The notes beneath the pieces are model-generated. The model saw nothing but the letters and a program-made list of their open reading frames with translations. It was not told the origin of the DNA and made no database searches. Shown here piece after piece: positions 1 through 8,693 of a stretch of DNA of 64,000 bases. Numbering within the stretch: position 1 is the first letter of the stretch; every line of letters starts with the position of its first letter. Position numbers and translations under genes: made by a program. The stretch spans positions 62,001 to 126,000 of the forward strand of contig JARLHX010000018.1 of the NCBI GenBank assembly GCA_031292035.1, in the 5' to 3' direction. The stretch is from Negativicutes bacterium. Lineage in GTDB: Bacteria; Bacillota_C; Negativicutes; Sporomusales_B; JARLHX01.

Positions 1-54
1 CGCGATTGTTTTGCAGCCCAAAAAGCATAAGTTAATCATCCTTAATGCCAACCA

Positions 55-86
55 AAGCCCGGATATTGCTTCCGGGCTTTTTTATT
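55..86 (+). terminator. Intrinsic terminator of an upstream gene
   Basis: The stem AAGCCCGG pairs with CCGGGCTT and is followed at once by a T run. It closes a transcript that enters from the left edge of the window; no coding region of that gene lies inside the window. Confidence 0.85.
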
Positions 87-145
87 CCCCCCATTATTGC
101 CTGCTTTTCCCCAAGTTACCCCCAGGGGAAATCGCACAATGGCAG

Positions 146-204
146 TTATCAACATATTTATCCACAATATCCACAGTTTTATTGCAATTACGGTCTGTGG
201 ATAG
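146..204. promoter_or_regulatory. Cluster of DnaA-box-like 9-mers
   Basis: Four 9-mers match or nearly match the DnaA box TTATCCACA. They are TTATCAACA at 146-154, the perfect TTATCCACA at 158-166, ATATCCACA at 167-175 and, on the opposite strand, CTATCCACA at 196-204. The first three lie almost head to tail in AT-rich DNA. No dnaA or dnaN gene is nearby in the window, so calling this an origin is not supported. A DnaA-binding or titration site is the more cautious reading. Confidence 0.55.
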
Positions 205-276
205 ATTGATTTAAGTTGTTTTGCGAGGGTCGCGAAGAGGTGAAAAAAGCCGGTCAATGCCAATGAAATCGCAGCA

Positions 277-305
277 TTGACACCAATATCCAGTTATGTT
301 ATAGT
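277..305 (+). promoter_or_regulatory. Sigma-A promoter of the cold-shock gene
   Basis: A perfect -35 TTGACA (277-282) and a -10 TATAGT (300-305) are separated by 17 nt. The predicted transcript has a leader of about 50 nt. That leader contains the short inverted repeat GTCAC-AACC-GTGAC (about 317-330) and a strong AGGAGG ribosome binding site near 345-350. Confidence 0.8.
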
Positions 306-360
306 AATGCTTGTGGTCACAACCGTGACTTGCAGTACACTTTTAGGAGGAATTTTGTAA

Positions 361-558
361 ATGATCGGCAAAGTAAAATGGTTTAGTGCAGAAAAAGGCT
401 ACGGCTTTCTCGAAAGGGAAGACGGCGGCGATGTTTTCGTTCATTTTTCTGCTATCTTGGACGAAGGATTTAAAACATTGACCGAAGGCCAGCAGGTGGA
501 ATTCGAGATTGTCGAAGGAGCTCGCGGACCGCAAGCTGCTAATGTCACTAAAGCCTAA
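361..558 (+). CDS. csp: Cold-shock protein (CspA/CspB family)
   Basis: This 65-residue protein is a single cold-shock domain (OB fold) that binds single-stranded RNA or DNA and is thought to act as an RNA chaperone. RNP1 (KGYGFLE, about residues 12-18) and RNP2 (DVFVHFSAI, about 24-32) are both visible, and the length is normal for the family. The start follows AGGAGG at a spacing of about 10 nt. The gene is monocistronic, with its own sigma-A promoter upstream and a strong terminator directly downstream. Family assignment is secure; which of several Csp paralogues it corresponds to cannot be told. Confidence 0.95.
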   Translation: MIGKVKWFSAEKGYGFLEREDGGDVFVHFSAILDEGFKTLTEGQQVEFEIVEGARGPQAANVTKA

Positions 559-569
559 TAAGCTCTTAA

Positions 570-594
570 CACCCGGCTGGTTCAGCCGGGTTTT
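570..594 (+). terminator. Terminator after csp
   Basis: The hairpin ACCCGGCTG-GTT-CAGCCGGGT is followed by TTTTAAATT, which is typical of a Rho-independent terminator. Confidence 0.85.
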
Positions 595-722
595 AAATTG
601 GGCAAATGGTTGTCGAAATCTGGAAATTGACGGAATATTTTGATTAGCTCCGATTTCTGACAGGAATTTTTTGCTTTCTCGGGAATAATACTAATTAGGA
701 TTCTGGAAAGGAGATGGGGTCA

Positions 723-1250
723 GTGGCAATTACTGTACGAGGAAAAAATATCGACATTACACCAGCATTAAAAGACTATGTAGAAAAGCGCGTTGGTAAA
801 ATTACCAAGTATTTTGAAATGCCTGGAGAAATCAGCGTAATCCTCACTGTCGCCAAAGGCCGTCATATTGTCGAGGTTACCGTGCCGGTGAACGGCATGC
901 TGCTCAGGGGCGAAGAATCCACCACCGACATGTATACCTCAATCGACCTTGTCATCGAAAAGCTTGAAAAGCAAATTGAAAAATATAAAACTAAAATTGC
1001 CCGTAAGCTCAGAGGCGGCGCCTTTAAGGGAGATTTGGCCGCCGTTCCGCGCGATGGGGAGGACGACGATTTCTTGGTTGTAAAAACCAAGCGTTTCGCT
1101 ATCAAACCCATGACAACCGAGGAAGCGATCATGCAGATGAATCTGATCAACCATGATTTCTTTGTCTTCACTAACGCCGAAACAGAAGATGTCAATGTTC
1201 TCTATCGGCGGCGGGACGGCCATTACGGCCTGATCGAGCCCGAAGTATAA
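723..1250 (+). CDS. hpf: Ribosome hibernation promoting factor, long form (HPF)
   Basis: The protein is about 175 residues, the length of the long HPF that dimerises 70S ribosomes into inactive 100S particles in most Firmicutes. The N-terminal half (about residues 1-100) is the ribosome-binding HPF/YfiA domain. The C-terminal part (about 115-175, containing KRFAIKPMTTEEAIMQM and VLYRRRDGHYGLIEP) is the dimerisation domain found only in the long form. An ATG at 714 lies inside the ribosome binding site, so GTG at 723 is the better start: it sits 9 nt after AAAGGAG (707-713) and gives the usual MAITVRGKNI N-terminus. The gene is monocistronic and ends at a strong terminator. Its position just upstream of secA and prfB is common in Firmicutes. 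Confidence 0.95.
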   Translation: MAITVRGKNIDITPALKDYVEKRVGKITKYFEMPGEISVILTVAKGRHIVEVTVPVNGMLLRGEESTTDMYTSIDLVIEKLEKQIEKYKTKIARKLRGGAFKGDLAAVPRDGEDDDFLVVKTKRFAIKPMTTEEAIMQMNLINHDFFVFTNAETEDVNVLYRRRDGHYGLIEPEV

Positions 1251-1264
1251 CGCGAAATGCCGGA

Positions 1265-1302
1265 CGGCCCGGGGAGAATTTCTCCCCGGGCCGTTTCTTT
1301 TA
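1265..1302 (+). terminator. Terminator after hpf
   Basis: A long GC-rich stem (CGGCCCGGGGAGAA paired with TTCTCCCCGGGCCG) is followed by TTTCTTTT. It is one of the strongest terminators in the window. Confidence 0.9.
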
Positions 1303-1444
1303 CGACAGAAGGTCTTTTGTTTTATTATCCACCCAAGCGGCTGGAATCAGGGTGTGTTTTTGCGGGAAGCGAGATCGGAGCAAGAATCTTCTCCACGCTG
1401 CATATTCTTTAGATGGTATGTAAGCCGCGTTAGAGGGAATTGGG

Positions 1445-1657
1445 TCATTTCCCGGCCAGATGCGCCCGCCGGCTGAGAAGGATTTCGGCCAGACTGGCCC
1501 GATCCAATTTGACCGCCTGGGCGGTAAACTCCTCACGGGTGAAAAGGCCTTTATTAATCAATAGTTCGATCAATGCCGCTATCGCCAAAGTATTTTTGTA
1601 GTCAACGTCTTTAAGATCGCCGATCTGGGCGGCAAGTTCCAGTAGATTCCGGTGCAT
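1445..1657 (-). CDS. Small conserved-looking protein of unknown function
   Basis: This 70-residue, probably all-helical and soluble protein has no signal peptide, membrane segment or Cys motif. I do not recognise the family. Support for a real gene is the start context, with a strong AGGAGG a few nucleotides before the ATG on the minus strand, together with a sensible amino-acid mix (many L, A, E, K). It is transcribed against its neighbours hpf and secA and stands alone. The DNA upstream of it (1658-1905) contains a GCGAAG-CCGA-CTTCGC hairpin at 1743-1758 and the secA promoter, but no other gene. Confidence 0.6.
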   Translation of the reverse strand: MHRNLLELAAQIGDLKDVDYKNTLAIAALIELLINKGLFTREEFTAQAVKLDRASLAEILLSRRAHLAGK

Positions 1658-1844
1658 GTTGGTCCTCCTGCTGCGAATTTTCTTAGTAGAGTTATTTCCT
1701 ATTGATGGAAAGTTTATACCTAGTGACTGGTGGATGGACGGTGCGAAGCCGACTTCGCCTAAAAGCAGGGATGATTGCCTGGCATAAAGGCTGCGCAGCT
1801 TGTGAACCCTAGAGGGAGAAGGCGGCGAGAATGCAGCGGAGTTT

Positions 1845-1873
1845 TTGACTTATATCCGGGATTCTGGTAAAAT
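1845..1873 (+). promoter_or_regulatory. Sigma-A promoter of secA
   Basis: A -35 TTGACT (1845-1850) and a -10 TAAAAT (1868-1873) are separated by exactly 17 nt. The predicted start site lies about 25 nt before the secA start codon. Confidence 0.7.
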
Positions 1874-1905
1874 TTTAAGATAGGTACAAAGGGAGTTGAT
1901 AAAGG

Positions 1906-4410
1906 TTGCTAAAGTTTCTGAAAGGCTTGTTGGGGGATGACAACGAAAAAGAGATCAAGCGCATGCGGAAGTACGTAGACGCGGTCAACGCGCTTGAGCC
2001 AGATATGCAGAGCCTGAGTGATACCTCACTGGCTGGCAAGACCAGTGATTTCAAACAACGTCTAGAAAACGGAGAAACGATCGAAAGTCTCCTGCCGGAG
2101 GCTTTTGCTGTGGTGCGGGAGGCCTCTCGCCGCACTCTGGGGATGCGGCATTTTGACGAGCAGATTTTGGGGGCGGTGACCCTGCATGAAGGCAATATTG
2201 CCGAGATGCGCACCGGTGAGGGCAAGACGCTGGTGGCGACTATGCCGGTTTATCTCAACGCACTGACCGGCAAAGGCGTCCATGTTGTGACTGTCAACGA
2301 CTACCTGGCTAGCCGCGACAGCGAGTGGATGGGAAAAATATATCGCTTTCTTGGTTTGACTGTTGGCTTGATCGTTCATGGTCTGGATTTTGACGAACGG
2401 AAACTGGCCTATGGCGCCGACGTGACTTACGGCACTAATAACGAGTTCGGGTTCGACTATCTCCGCGACAATATGGTGATTTATCCTGAGCAGATGGTCC
2501 AGCGGGAACTGAACTACGCCATTGTCGACGAGGTTGACAGTATTTTGGTGGATGAGGCCCGGACGCCGCTGATCATATCAGGTCCGGGAGAAAAATCGAC
2601 CGATCTATATTATGTGCTGGCCCAGGTGGTACCCAAGCTGAAGGAAGTCGAGGATTATACCATCGACGAGAAGGCCCGCACTGTGGCGCCAACCGAGAGC
2701 GGCATCGCCAAAGCCGAACGGATGCTGAAGGTAAAAAATCTCTATGAAAATGATAATATGGAAATGTCGCATCACTTCAACCAGGCGCTGAAGGCTAGCG
2801 CTCTGATGAAGCGCGACCGCGACTATGTTGTCAAAGACGGCGAAGTGATTATCGTCGATTAGTTCACCGGCCGTCTCATGTTCGGGCGGCGCTATTCAGA
2901 CGGACTGCACCAGGCCATCGAGGCTAAGGAAGGCGTCAAGATCGAGCGGGAAAGCCAAACCCTGGCGTCGATCACCTTCCAGAATTATTTCCGGATGTAC
3001 AAAAAGCTGTCCGGTATGACCGGCACAGCCAAGACGGAAGAAGACGAATTCCGCAAAATATACAGGCTTGACGTCCTCGTCATCCCTACCCACATGCCGA
3101 TCGTTCGCGACGATCTGGCTGATGTCATTTACAAGACCAAGCGGGCTAAATACCGGGCGGTTATCAAAGATATCAACGAGCGGCACGCCACCAACCAGCC
3201 TATCCTTGTGGGGACGACGTCGATTGTTCAGTCGGAAGAGCTCAGCGAACAGCTCAAGCGCCATGGTATTCCCCATAATGTGCTGAACGCCAAGTACCAT
3301 GAGAAAGAGGCCCAGATCGTCGCTCAGGCCGGACAGCCAGGAACGGTGACTATCGCCACCAATATGGCCGGGCGCGGCACCGATATCGTGCTGGGCGAAG
3401 GGGTTCCCGCTTTGGGCGGACTACATATTATCGGCACTGAGCGCCATGAGAGCCGCCGGATCGACAATCAGCTGCGGGGCCGCTGCGGCCGGCAGGGTGA
3501 CCCGGGTTCGTCGCGTTTTTACCTGTCGCTGGAAGATGATTTGATGCGCCTGTTCGGCTCAGACAACATCGCCACCATCATGGATAAACTGGGGATGGAA
3601 GAGGATGAGCCGATCGAACATGCTTTGATTACCCGGTCCATCGAAACCGCCCAGAAGAAGGTGGAGGCCCGCAACTTTGATATCCGCAAACATGTGCTGG
3701 AATATGACGATGTCATGAACCAGCAGCGGGAGATCATCTATGGTCAGCGCCGCCAGATCCTCATGGGCGAGAGCATGCGGGAGAATATCTTCCATATGAT
3801 CGAGAAGATGGTTGAACGGGGAATGGAGCTGTATGCCAACGAAAAGGTGTACCAGGAAGAATGGGATTATGACGGACTGATCGAGTTTTCGGAAGGCTTT
3901 TTCGCACCAAACGGCGAGCTGAAAAAAGATGAACTTGATAAACTGAGCCGCGAGGAGCTGCAGGAAGCTCTGCTGCAGTCTGCCACCGACGCCTATGACG
4001 CCCGGGAAGGGCTTTTCGGCGAGGCCAATATGCGGGACCTGGAAAAGGTCATCATGCTCAAAGTGGTTGACGCCAAGTGGATGGATCATCTTGATGCGAT
4101 GGATATGCTCAGAGAGGGCATCGGTCTTAGAGCCTATGGCCAGAAAAACCCGCTGATCGAGTACAAGATCGAGGCCTATGATATATTCCAGCAGATGATC
4201 GACAGTATCCAGGAGGACATTGTCCGCTATATTTATCGGGTTAACATCATCCAACAGCCTGAGGACCGGCTGCAGCAGGCTCACGCCGACCACGGCGAGG
4301 ACGCGGCAGCCAAGGCGCCGATGGTCAACAAGGAACATGTCGGGCGCAACGACCAGTGCCCGTGCGGCTCAGGCAAAAAATATAAGAAGTGCTGCGGCGT
4401 CGGCAAATAA
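1906..4410 (+). pseudogene. secA: Preprotein translocase ATPase SecA, interrupted by an in-frame TAG
   Basis: SecA is the motor ATPase that pushes unfolded preproteins through SecYEG. The reading frame is full length (about 834 codons) apart from a TAG at 2860-2862. The frame continues unchanged on both sides and reads [23 protein letters not shown], where SecA proteins have VDEFTGR, so the change is one GAG to TAG substitution (Glu to stop) at codon 319. Visible parts are Walker A (GEGKTL), the DEVD box in [37 protein letters not shown] and the C-terminal zinc motif [13 protein letters not shown]. The start is TTG at 1906. TAG ends many healthy genes here (prfB, uvrB, uvrA, scfA), so general recoding is unlikely. 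Because SecA is essential, a sequencing or assembly error is the most likely explanation; a second copy or a suppressor tRNA are alternatives. Confidence 0.9.
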
Positions 4411-4532
4411 AGAGCGGCCGCGATCAGCGCCGCTGAAAAATGTGTTGGGAAGGTTCAGCAATTAACAAGTGTTTATACGGATAAGTCCGCATGAAAATCG
4501 GGCTTTGCCAATAGTATTATAGGGGGATGACT

Positions 4533-5646
4533 GTGTTATTAGAAGAATTAAGGCGTGATGTAGAGAGCCTGGCAGACAGGTTAGTGGAAATAAGGGCTTC
4601 TCTTTGACGTAGCCGGCAAAGAAGGGCAGATCAATAAACTGGAGCACGAAATGGCGGCTCCCGATTTTTGGGATGATCCGACGTCCGCCCAAAAGGTGAT
4701 GCAGGAACTGACCCGGCTCAAGGACAGCATCGGGCAGTACCGCGAGCTTGTCGCCCGCCACAGTGATGTGGCGACTCTTTGGCAACTGGGAATGGACGAG
4801 AAGGACGAGAGTGTGTGCCTCGAAGTGGAAGACTCTTTGCAGCTGCTGCATAAAGAGATCGAACATCTCGAATTGACAATCATGCTTTCTGGTGAGTACG
4901 ACAGCAACAATGCCATCCTGACCCTGCACGCCGGGGCGGGCGGGACTGAGGCCCAGGACTGGGTGCAGATGCTGCTCAGGATGTATGTGCGTTGGGCGGA
5001 AAATAACCGTTTCAAGGTCGAGACGCTGGATTTTCTCGCCGGTGATGAAGCTGGCATCAAAAGCGCCACCCTCCTCATCTCCGGGCGCAACTCTTATGGC
5101 TATCTGAAGGCGGAAAAGGGAGTCCACCGTCTGGTGCGCATCTCGCCGTTCGATTCCTCGGGACGGCGGCATACGTCCTTCGCCGCCGTGGATGTCATGC
5201 CGGAAATTGATGACGCTATCGAGGTCAATATCAACCCGGTGGACCTTCGGGTGGATACCTTCCGGGCCAGCGGCGCTGGCGGTCAGCATATCAACAAGAC
5301 CGATTCGGCGGTGCGGATGACCCATCTGCCCACTGGCGTCGTTGTTCAGTGCCAGAGCGAGCGCTCCCAGATTCAAAACCGGGAGCAGTGTATGCGCCTT
5401 CTGCGTGCCAAACTGTTTGAGCTGGAGCGACAACGGCAGGCCGACAAGAAAGACGAAATAGGCGGCGAATATCAGGCCATTGAATGGGGCAGCCAAATAC
5501 GGTCTTATGTGTTTCACCCCTACAGTCTGGTGAAGGATCACCGTACCAATACCGAAACCGGTAATGTGCAAGCGGTAATGGATGGTGAGATCGATCTTTT
5601 TATTGAAGCGTATCTGAAATATGGAACAAAAGGCGCGGAAAAATAG
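4533..5646 (+). CDS. prfB: Peptide chain release factor 2, made by programmed +1 frameshift
   Basis: RF2 releases the peptide at UGA and UAA codons. The gene is split into a short first frame (from GTG 4533, or ATG 4527, to the TGA at 4605-4607) and a long second frame in +1 that resumes as [15 protein letters not shown]. This is the classic autoregulatory frameshift. The SPF codon-recognition motif ([10 protein letters not shown]) and the catalytic GGQ ([11 protein letters not shown]) are both present. The joined protein is about 370 residues, normal for RF2. GTG 4533 is preferred because the AGGGGG element (4521-4526) abuts the ATG at 4527 but is 6 nt from the GTG. It follows secA, the usual Firmicute order. 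Confidence 0.95.
4592..4608 (+). promoter_or_regulatory. prfB programmed +1 frameshift site
   Basis: The site is CTT-TGA-C at 4602-4608, with a Shine-Dalgarno-like AAGGG at 4592-4596 five nt upstream. When RF2 is scarce, ribosomes slip from CTT to TTT and continue in the +1 frame at GAC. The arrangement matches the well-known bacterial prfB signal, although the spacing from the AAGGG to the slippery codon is 5 nt rather than the 3 nt of Escherichia coli. Confidence 0.92.
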
Positions 5647-5657
5647 GGGGCCTGGTC

Positions 5658-6353
5658 ATGAACAAACGCACAGGAATTGCTCTGATCGTCATTCTGGTGG
5701 CTGTCATCGTCATCAGCGAACTATTGTTACCCCGCCTGGTGGCATCCTTCATCGCCCGAGGGATGTCAGGCCCTGCCGGTACTGACGACATCACCGTCAT
5801 GGTGGCGAAAAAACCGGGAGTTGCCATGCTGGGCGGCAGTTTTGACCGGGTATTTATCCACGCGGTCAACGCCAAAATTGACAAGATTACTTTCGCCGAG
5901 CTGGATACCGCCCTGGAAAACCTGTCGCTGGATATGCCGGCTCTGGTTTCCCGGAAGGCGCTGGTGGTCCAGTCGGTGCAAAATATTGATCTGACGGCCG
6001 TGATTTCTCAGGATGAACTAAGCCGGTTTCTCAATCAGAACGTCCGCGGCGTGAAAAATGCCGTGGTCGCTGTTGGTGCCGGTAAGGTGCGAATCACAAG
6101 CAATTTTGCGCTGGGAGCGTTCGCCAGTGTGGCAATCACCCTGGATGGCAAGATCGCCGGCGACGGCCAGAAACTGAAATTTGTCACCGAGCGGTTTATG
6201 CTCAACAATACCATGGTCGGGAATATCGGAGGTTCGGTATTGACCGAAATTACGCTGGTTGACATGAAAAAGCTTCCTTTCGGCGTCGCCGTGCGGAGCA
6301 TCAGTATGGACGACGGCAAGGTCACCATTTATGCTGACAATCATGCCCAGTAG
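5658..6353 (+). CDS. DUF2993 (LmeA-like) secreted or membrane-anchored protein
   Basis: The protein is 231 residues. An N-terminal hydrophobic segment (about residues 7-27, IALIVILVAVIVISELLLP) looks like a signal anchor. It is followed by a beta-rich region with the pattern seen in DUF2993 proteins: a pair of FVSGSFDRV-like strands, then hydrophobic repeats ending in MKKLPFGVAVRSI. Family members such as mycobacterial LmeA bind phospholipids and help in envelope assembly. A similar role on the outer face of the inner membrane is inference here. It lies 11 nt after prfB with the ribosome binding site AGGGGG, so it is probably co-transcribed with prfB. Confidence 0.75.
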   Translation: MNKRTGIALIVILVAVIVISELLLPRLVASFIARGMSGPAGTDDITVMVAKKPGVAMLGGSFDRVFIHAVNAKIDKITFAELDTALENLSLDMPALVSRKALVVQSVQNIDLTAVISQDELSRFLNQNVRGVKNAVVAVGAGKVRITSNFALGAFASVAITLDGKIAGDGQKLKFVTERFMLNNTMVGNIGGSVLTEITLVDMKKLPFGVAVRSISMDDGKVTIYADNHAQ

Positions 6354-6623
6354 GGGTGCTGTTCCTGCCGCAAAAGGGACGCTTTGATCAGAATCCGCTT
6401 TGCTTCGATGGTGTCCAGATGTGGCCAAATACAAGCTAGAGGACTCTTTGTCCTTGCCGATGCAGCGGAATCTTTTTCCGGCTTATGGCAGGACATTGGC
6501 CGGAACTGGCAGAATATGATAAATTTGCTGTACAACATCCGCATAAATGCTGGGTAAAACAGGAAAAATATAGTGCCCGCCTATATCGGCAGCACTGACT
6601 CTAGATGCAAGGTGGAGAGAGGT

Positions 6624-8693
6624 TTGCTGGATTTTCGCTACAACCGAGTGCTCGTGGCCCTGATTATTGTCGGCTTGCTGGCTGCGGCCTTAGTGGGCTG
6701 GCAGCGCCATGTCGTTGAGGAAAACAACTCCCGGGTGGACCTGGTCATCGATTATGAAGATATTGTGGAATTGGCTGAGATGGAAGGACTCCCGGTCCAT
6801 TCTCTGATGCAGCAGTTCAAGGATGCGGGCATAACCTCGCTGGCGGTGTACGATACCAGCATGGAAAAATTGCAAAAAAGCGGGAAACTGACCATTTTAA
6901 CAGGAGCTGACCTGCTGGCGGGGTATCGCAGCGGGGCCTTTGAAAAGTTCGCTTTCAGCGACCCTGACGGCCAGATTTTACCGACGCGGATATACATATT
7001 TGCTGACCGCAAGGAAAGTGGCGGTCAAGGCGTGTTTGCCGAGGTGCGGTCTGATTTGATTCGCCGCTTCGGACTGTCTAGGGTGCATGATTTGACGACT
7101 GCTGACAGTCGTTTGGGGATGGCAGTTGACGCCAATTATGAGAAGACCAAGAAAGAGAATCTGGGCTTATCCAGCCAGGAAATGAAGGAAGTCAGCGATC
7201 AGGGCTTTTATATCGTCGCTCGCCCCAGCAACTATGTCAAGGTGCGGGCCGATGATGTAAACGCGGTGTTTGACCGGCTGAGCCCCTTTGATAAAGTGTC
7301 AGGCATCATGTTCGTCGGCGAAGAGGTGCTGGGTAATCCTGATCAGTTGCCGGTAACCGCTGCGCGGATGAAGGAACGCGGACTGACCCTGTATATGATC
7401 GAACATCCTCTCCAGCTGCAATTTCTTAAACAGGATGGACTAATGCCGCTGGCAGCAGCCAACGGCTATAATTCCGCCAGGACCTATGTCATTCCGAAGG
7501 ACGAGCAGCTCAAGCTCAAGGTGGATGAGGCCCTTCACCGCTGGATTTTGACCGATGAGGAACGCAACATCCGGGTCAATCTGCTGCGTAAATACGATAA
7601 ACCGGAAACTGGCTTGAATTTGGTGGAAACCAATCTCAAATATGTGCAAGGCATCAAAAAGAGCCTGCTGGAGAAAGGGTTTACGCTTGGCCCGGCCAGC
7701 GTATTCCAGCCCTATTTCCCCAGTCCCTGGCTGTTAGCCTTGATCGTGCTGGGCGCAACCGCTGCCGGAGTGCTGTTTTTGACTCTGGTCCGGCCTTTTG
7801 CCGCCCGCTATCAGTATTTGTTATTAATAGCCCTGGCCCTGCTGCTCATCTTCCCTCTTTTCAAGGGGGGGGGAATGTTGGTTCGTCAGGCGACGGCGAT
7901 GGTCAGCGCCATCGTGATTCCTGTCCTGGCCATGACCTGGCAGCTTGACCGCTGGCGGCGGCGGGAGCCTTTTGCCGGTGGTTCGCTGGCGAGAATCATC
8001 GCCGACGGTGCGTCTGGGTTGACGATGACTGTACTCATGTCGCTGGTCGGCGGCATTTATGTCGGGGCAGTGCTTGGCGATGTCCGATTCCTGCTCGAGA
8101 TGGAGATTTACCGGGGGGTAAAGCTTACTTTCATTATGCCCCTTGTCCTGATCACCTTGACATATCTGGTCCGGTTCAGCATTTTTGGCGATGAGCAGGA
8201 AAAAGGCGGCCGCGATGTTATCCGCCAATTGGTCAAGATTCTTGACTATCCGGTATATTTCAAGACATTGGTTTTAGTCGCTTTTGCCGGTCTGGCTGCC
8301 TGGATATTCGTCGGCCGCTCCGGTCATACTGCCGGGGTGCCGGTTCCGGCCATCGAGCTGAAGCTCAGGGCCTTTTTGGAAGATAGTATGTACGCCCGGC
8401 CACGGGAAAAGGAATTCTTGATCGGCCATCCGGCGTTTTTCCTGGCGGTTATGGCGATGTATCGCCACTGGCCGCGGTTTTTTCACTATATCTTAGTGGT
8501 GGTGGCAACCATCGGCCAAGGTTCGCTGGTGGAAACCTTTGCCCATATCCGTACCCCGATTTATATGTCGCTAGTACGCGGGCTTGACGGGTTGCTGGTT
8601 GGCGCCGTTCTAGGCGTGTTGGCTGTTGTCGGCATGCAATTGCTGCACTACTTGTCGTTCTTGCTGGGAAGGAGACCTACCACTGATGAGTGA
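6624..8693 (+). CDS. Multi-pass membrane protein, DUF5693 family
   Basis: The protein is about 690 residues. After one N-terminal membrane segment (VLVALIIVGLLAAALVG), roughly residues 30-360 form a large extracytoplasmic domain with repeats reminiscent of polysaccharide-deacetylase or glycosidase barrels. The C-terminal half (about 370-690) contains eight or more hydrophobic helices. TTG 6624 is chosen as start because AAGGTGGAG ends 6 nt before it; an upstream GTG at 6573 would add 17 residues but has no ribosome binding site. The 3' end overlaps csaB by 8 nt, so the two are translationally coupled and likely work together in envelope polymer modification or export. The biochemical function is unknown. 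The 220 nt before it contain no clear gene. Confidence 0.7.
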   Translation: MLDFRYNRVLVALIIVGLLAAALVGWQRHVVEENNSRVDLVIDYEDIVELAEMEGLPVHSLMQQFKDAGITSLAVYDTSMEKLQKSGKLTILTGADLLAGYRSGAFEKFAFSDPDGQILPTRIYIFADRKESGGQGVFAEVRSDLIRRFGLSRVHDLTTADSRLGMAVDANYEKTKKENLGLSSQEMKEVSDQGFYIVARPSNYVKVRADDVNAVFDRLSPFDKVSGIMFVGEEVLGNPDQLPVTAARMKERGLTLYMIEHPLQLQFLKQDGLMPLAAANGYNSARTYVIPKDEQLKLKVDEALHRWILTDEERNIRVNLLRKYDKPETGLNLVETNLKYVQGIKKSLLEKGFTLGPASVFQPYFPSPWLLALIVLGATAAGVLFLTLVRPFAARYQYLLLIALALLLIFPLFKGGGMLVRQATAMVSAIVIPVLAMTWQLDRWRRREPFAGGSLARIIADGASGLTMTVLMSLVGGIYVGAVLGDVRFLLEMEIYRGVKLTFIMPLVLITLTYLVRFSIFGDEQEKGGRDVIRQLVKILDYPVYFKTLVLVAFAGLAAWIFVGRSGHTAGVPVPAIELKLRAFLEDSMYARPREKEFLIGHPAFFLAVMAMYRHWPRFFHYILVVVATIGQGSLVETFAHIRTPIYMSLVRGLDGLLVGAVLGVLAVVGMQLLHYLSFLLGRRPTTDE

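Noticed and set aside
1..360. Chromosomal replication origin
   Set aside because: DnaA boxes are present but no dnaA/dnaN or clear unwinding element is visible, so only a DnaA-box cluster is reported.
2860..2862. Pyrrolysine or other recoding of UAG in secA
   Set aside because: TAG ends many intact genes in the window (prfB, uvrB, uvrA, rubredoxin, scfA), and the missing residue is a conserved Glu, so a point error is simpler.
4462..5571. 369-codon minus-strand frame opposite prfB
   Set aside because: prfB is certain on the plus strand with its frameshift; the antisense frame has no recognisable domain.
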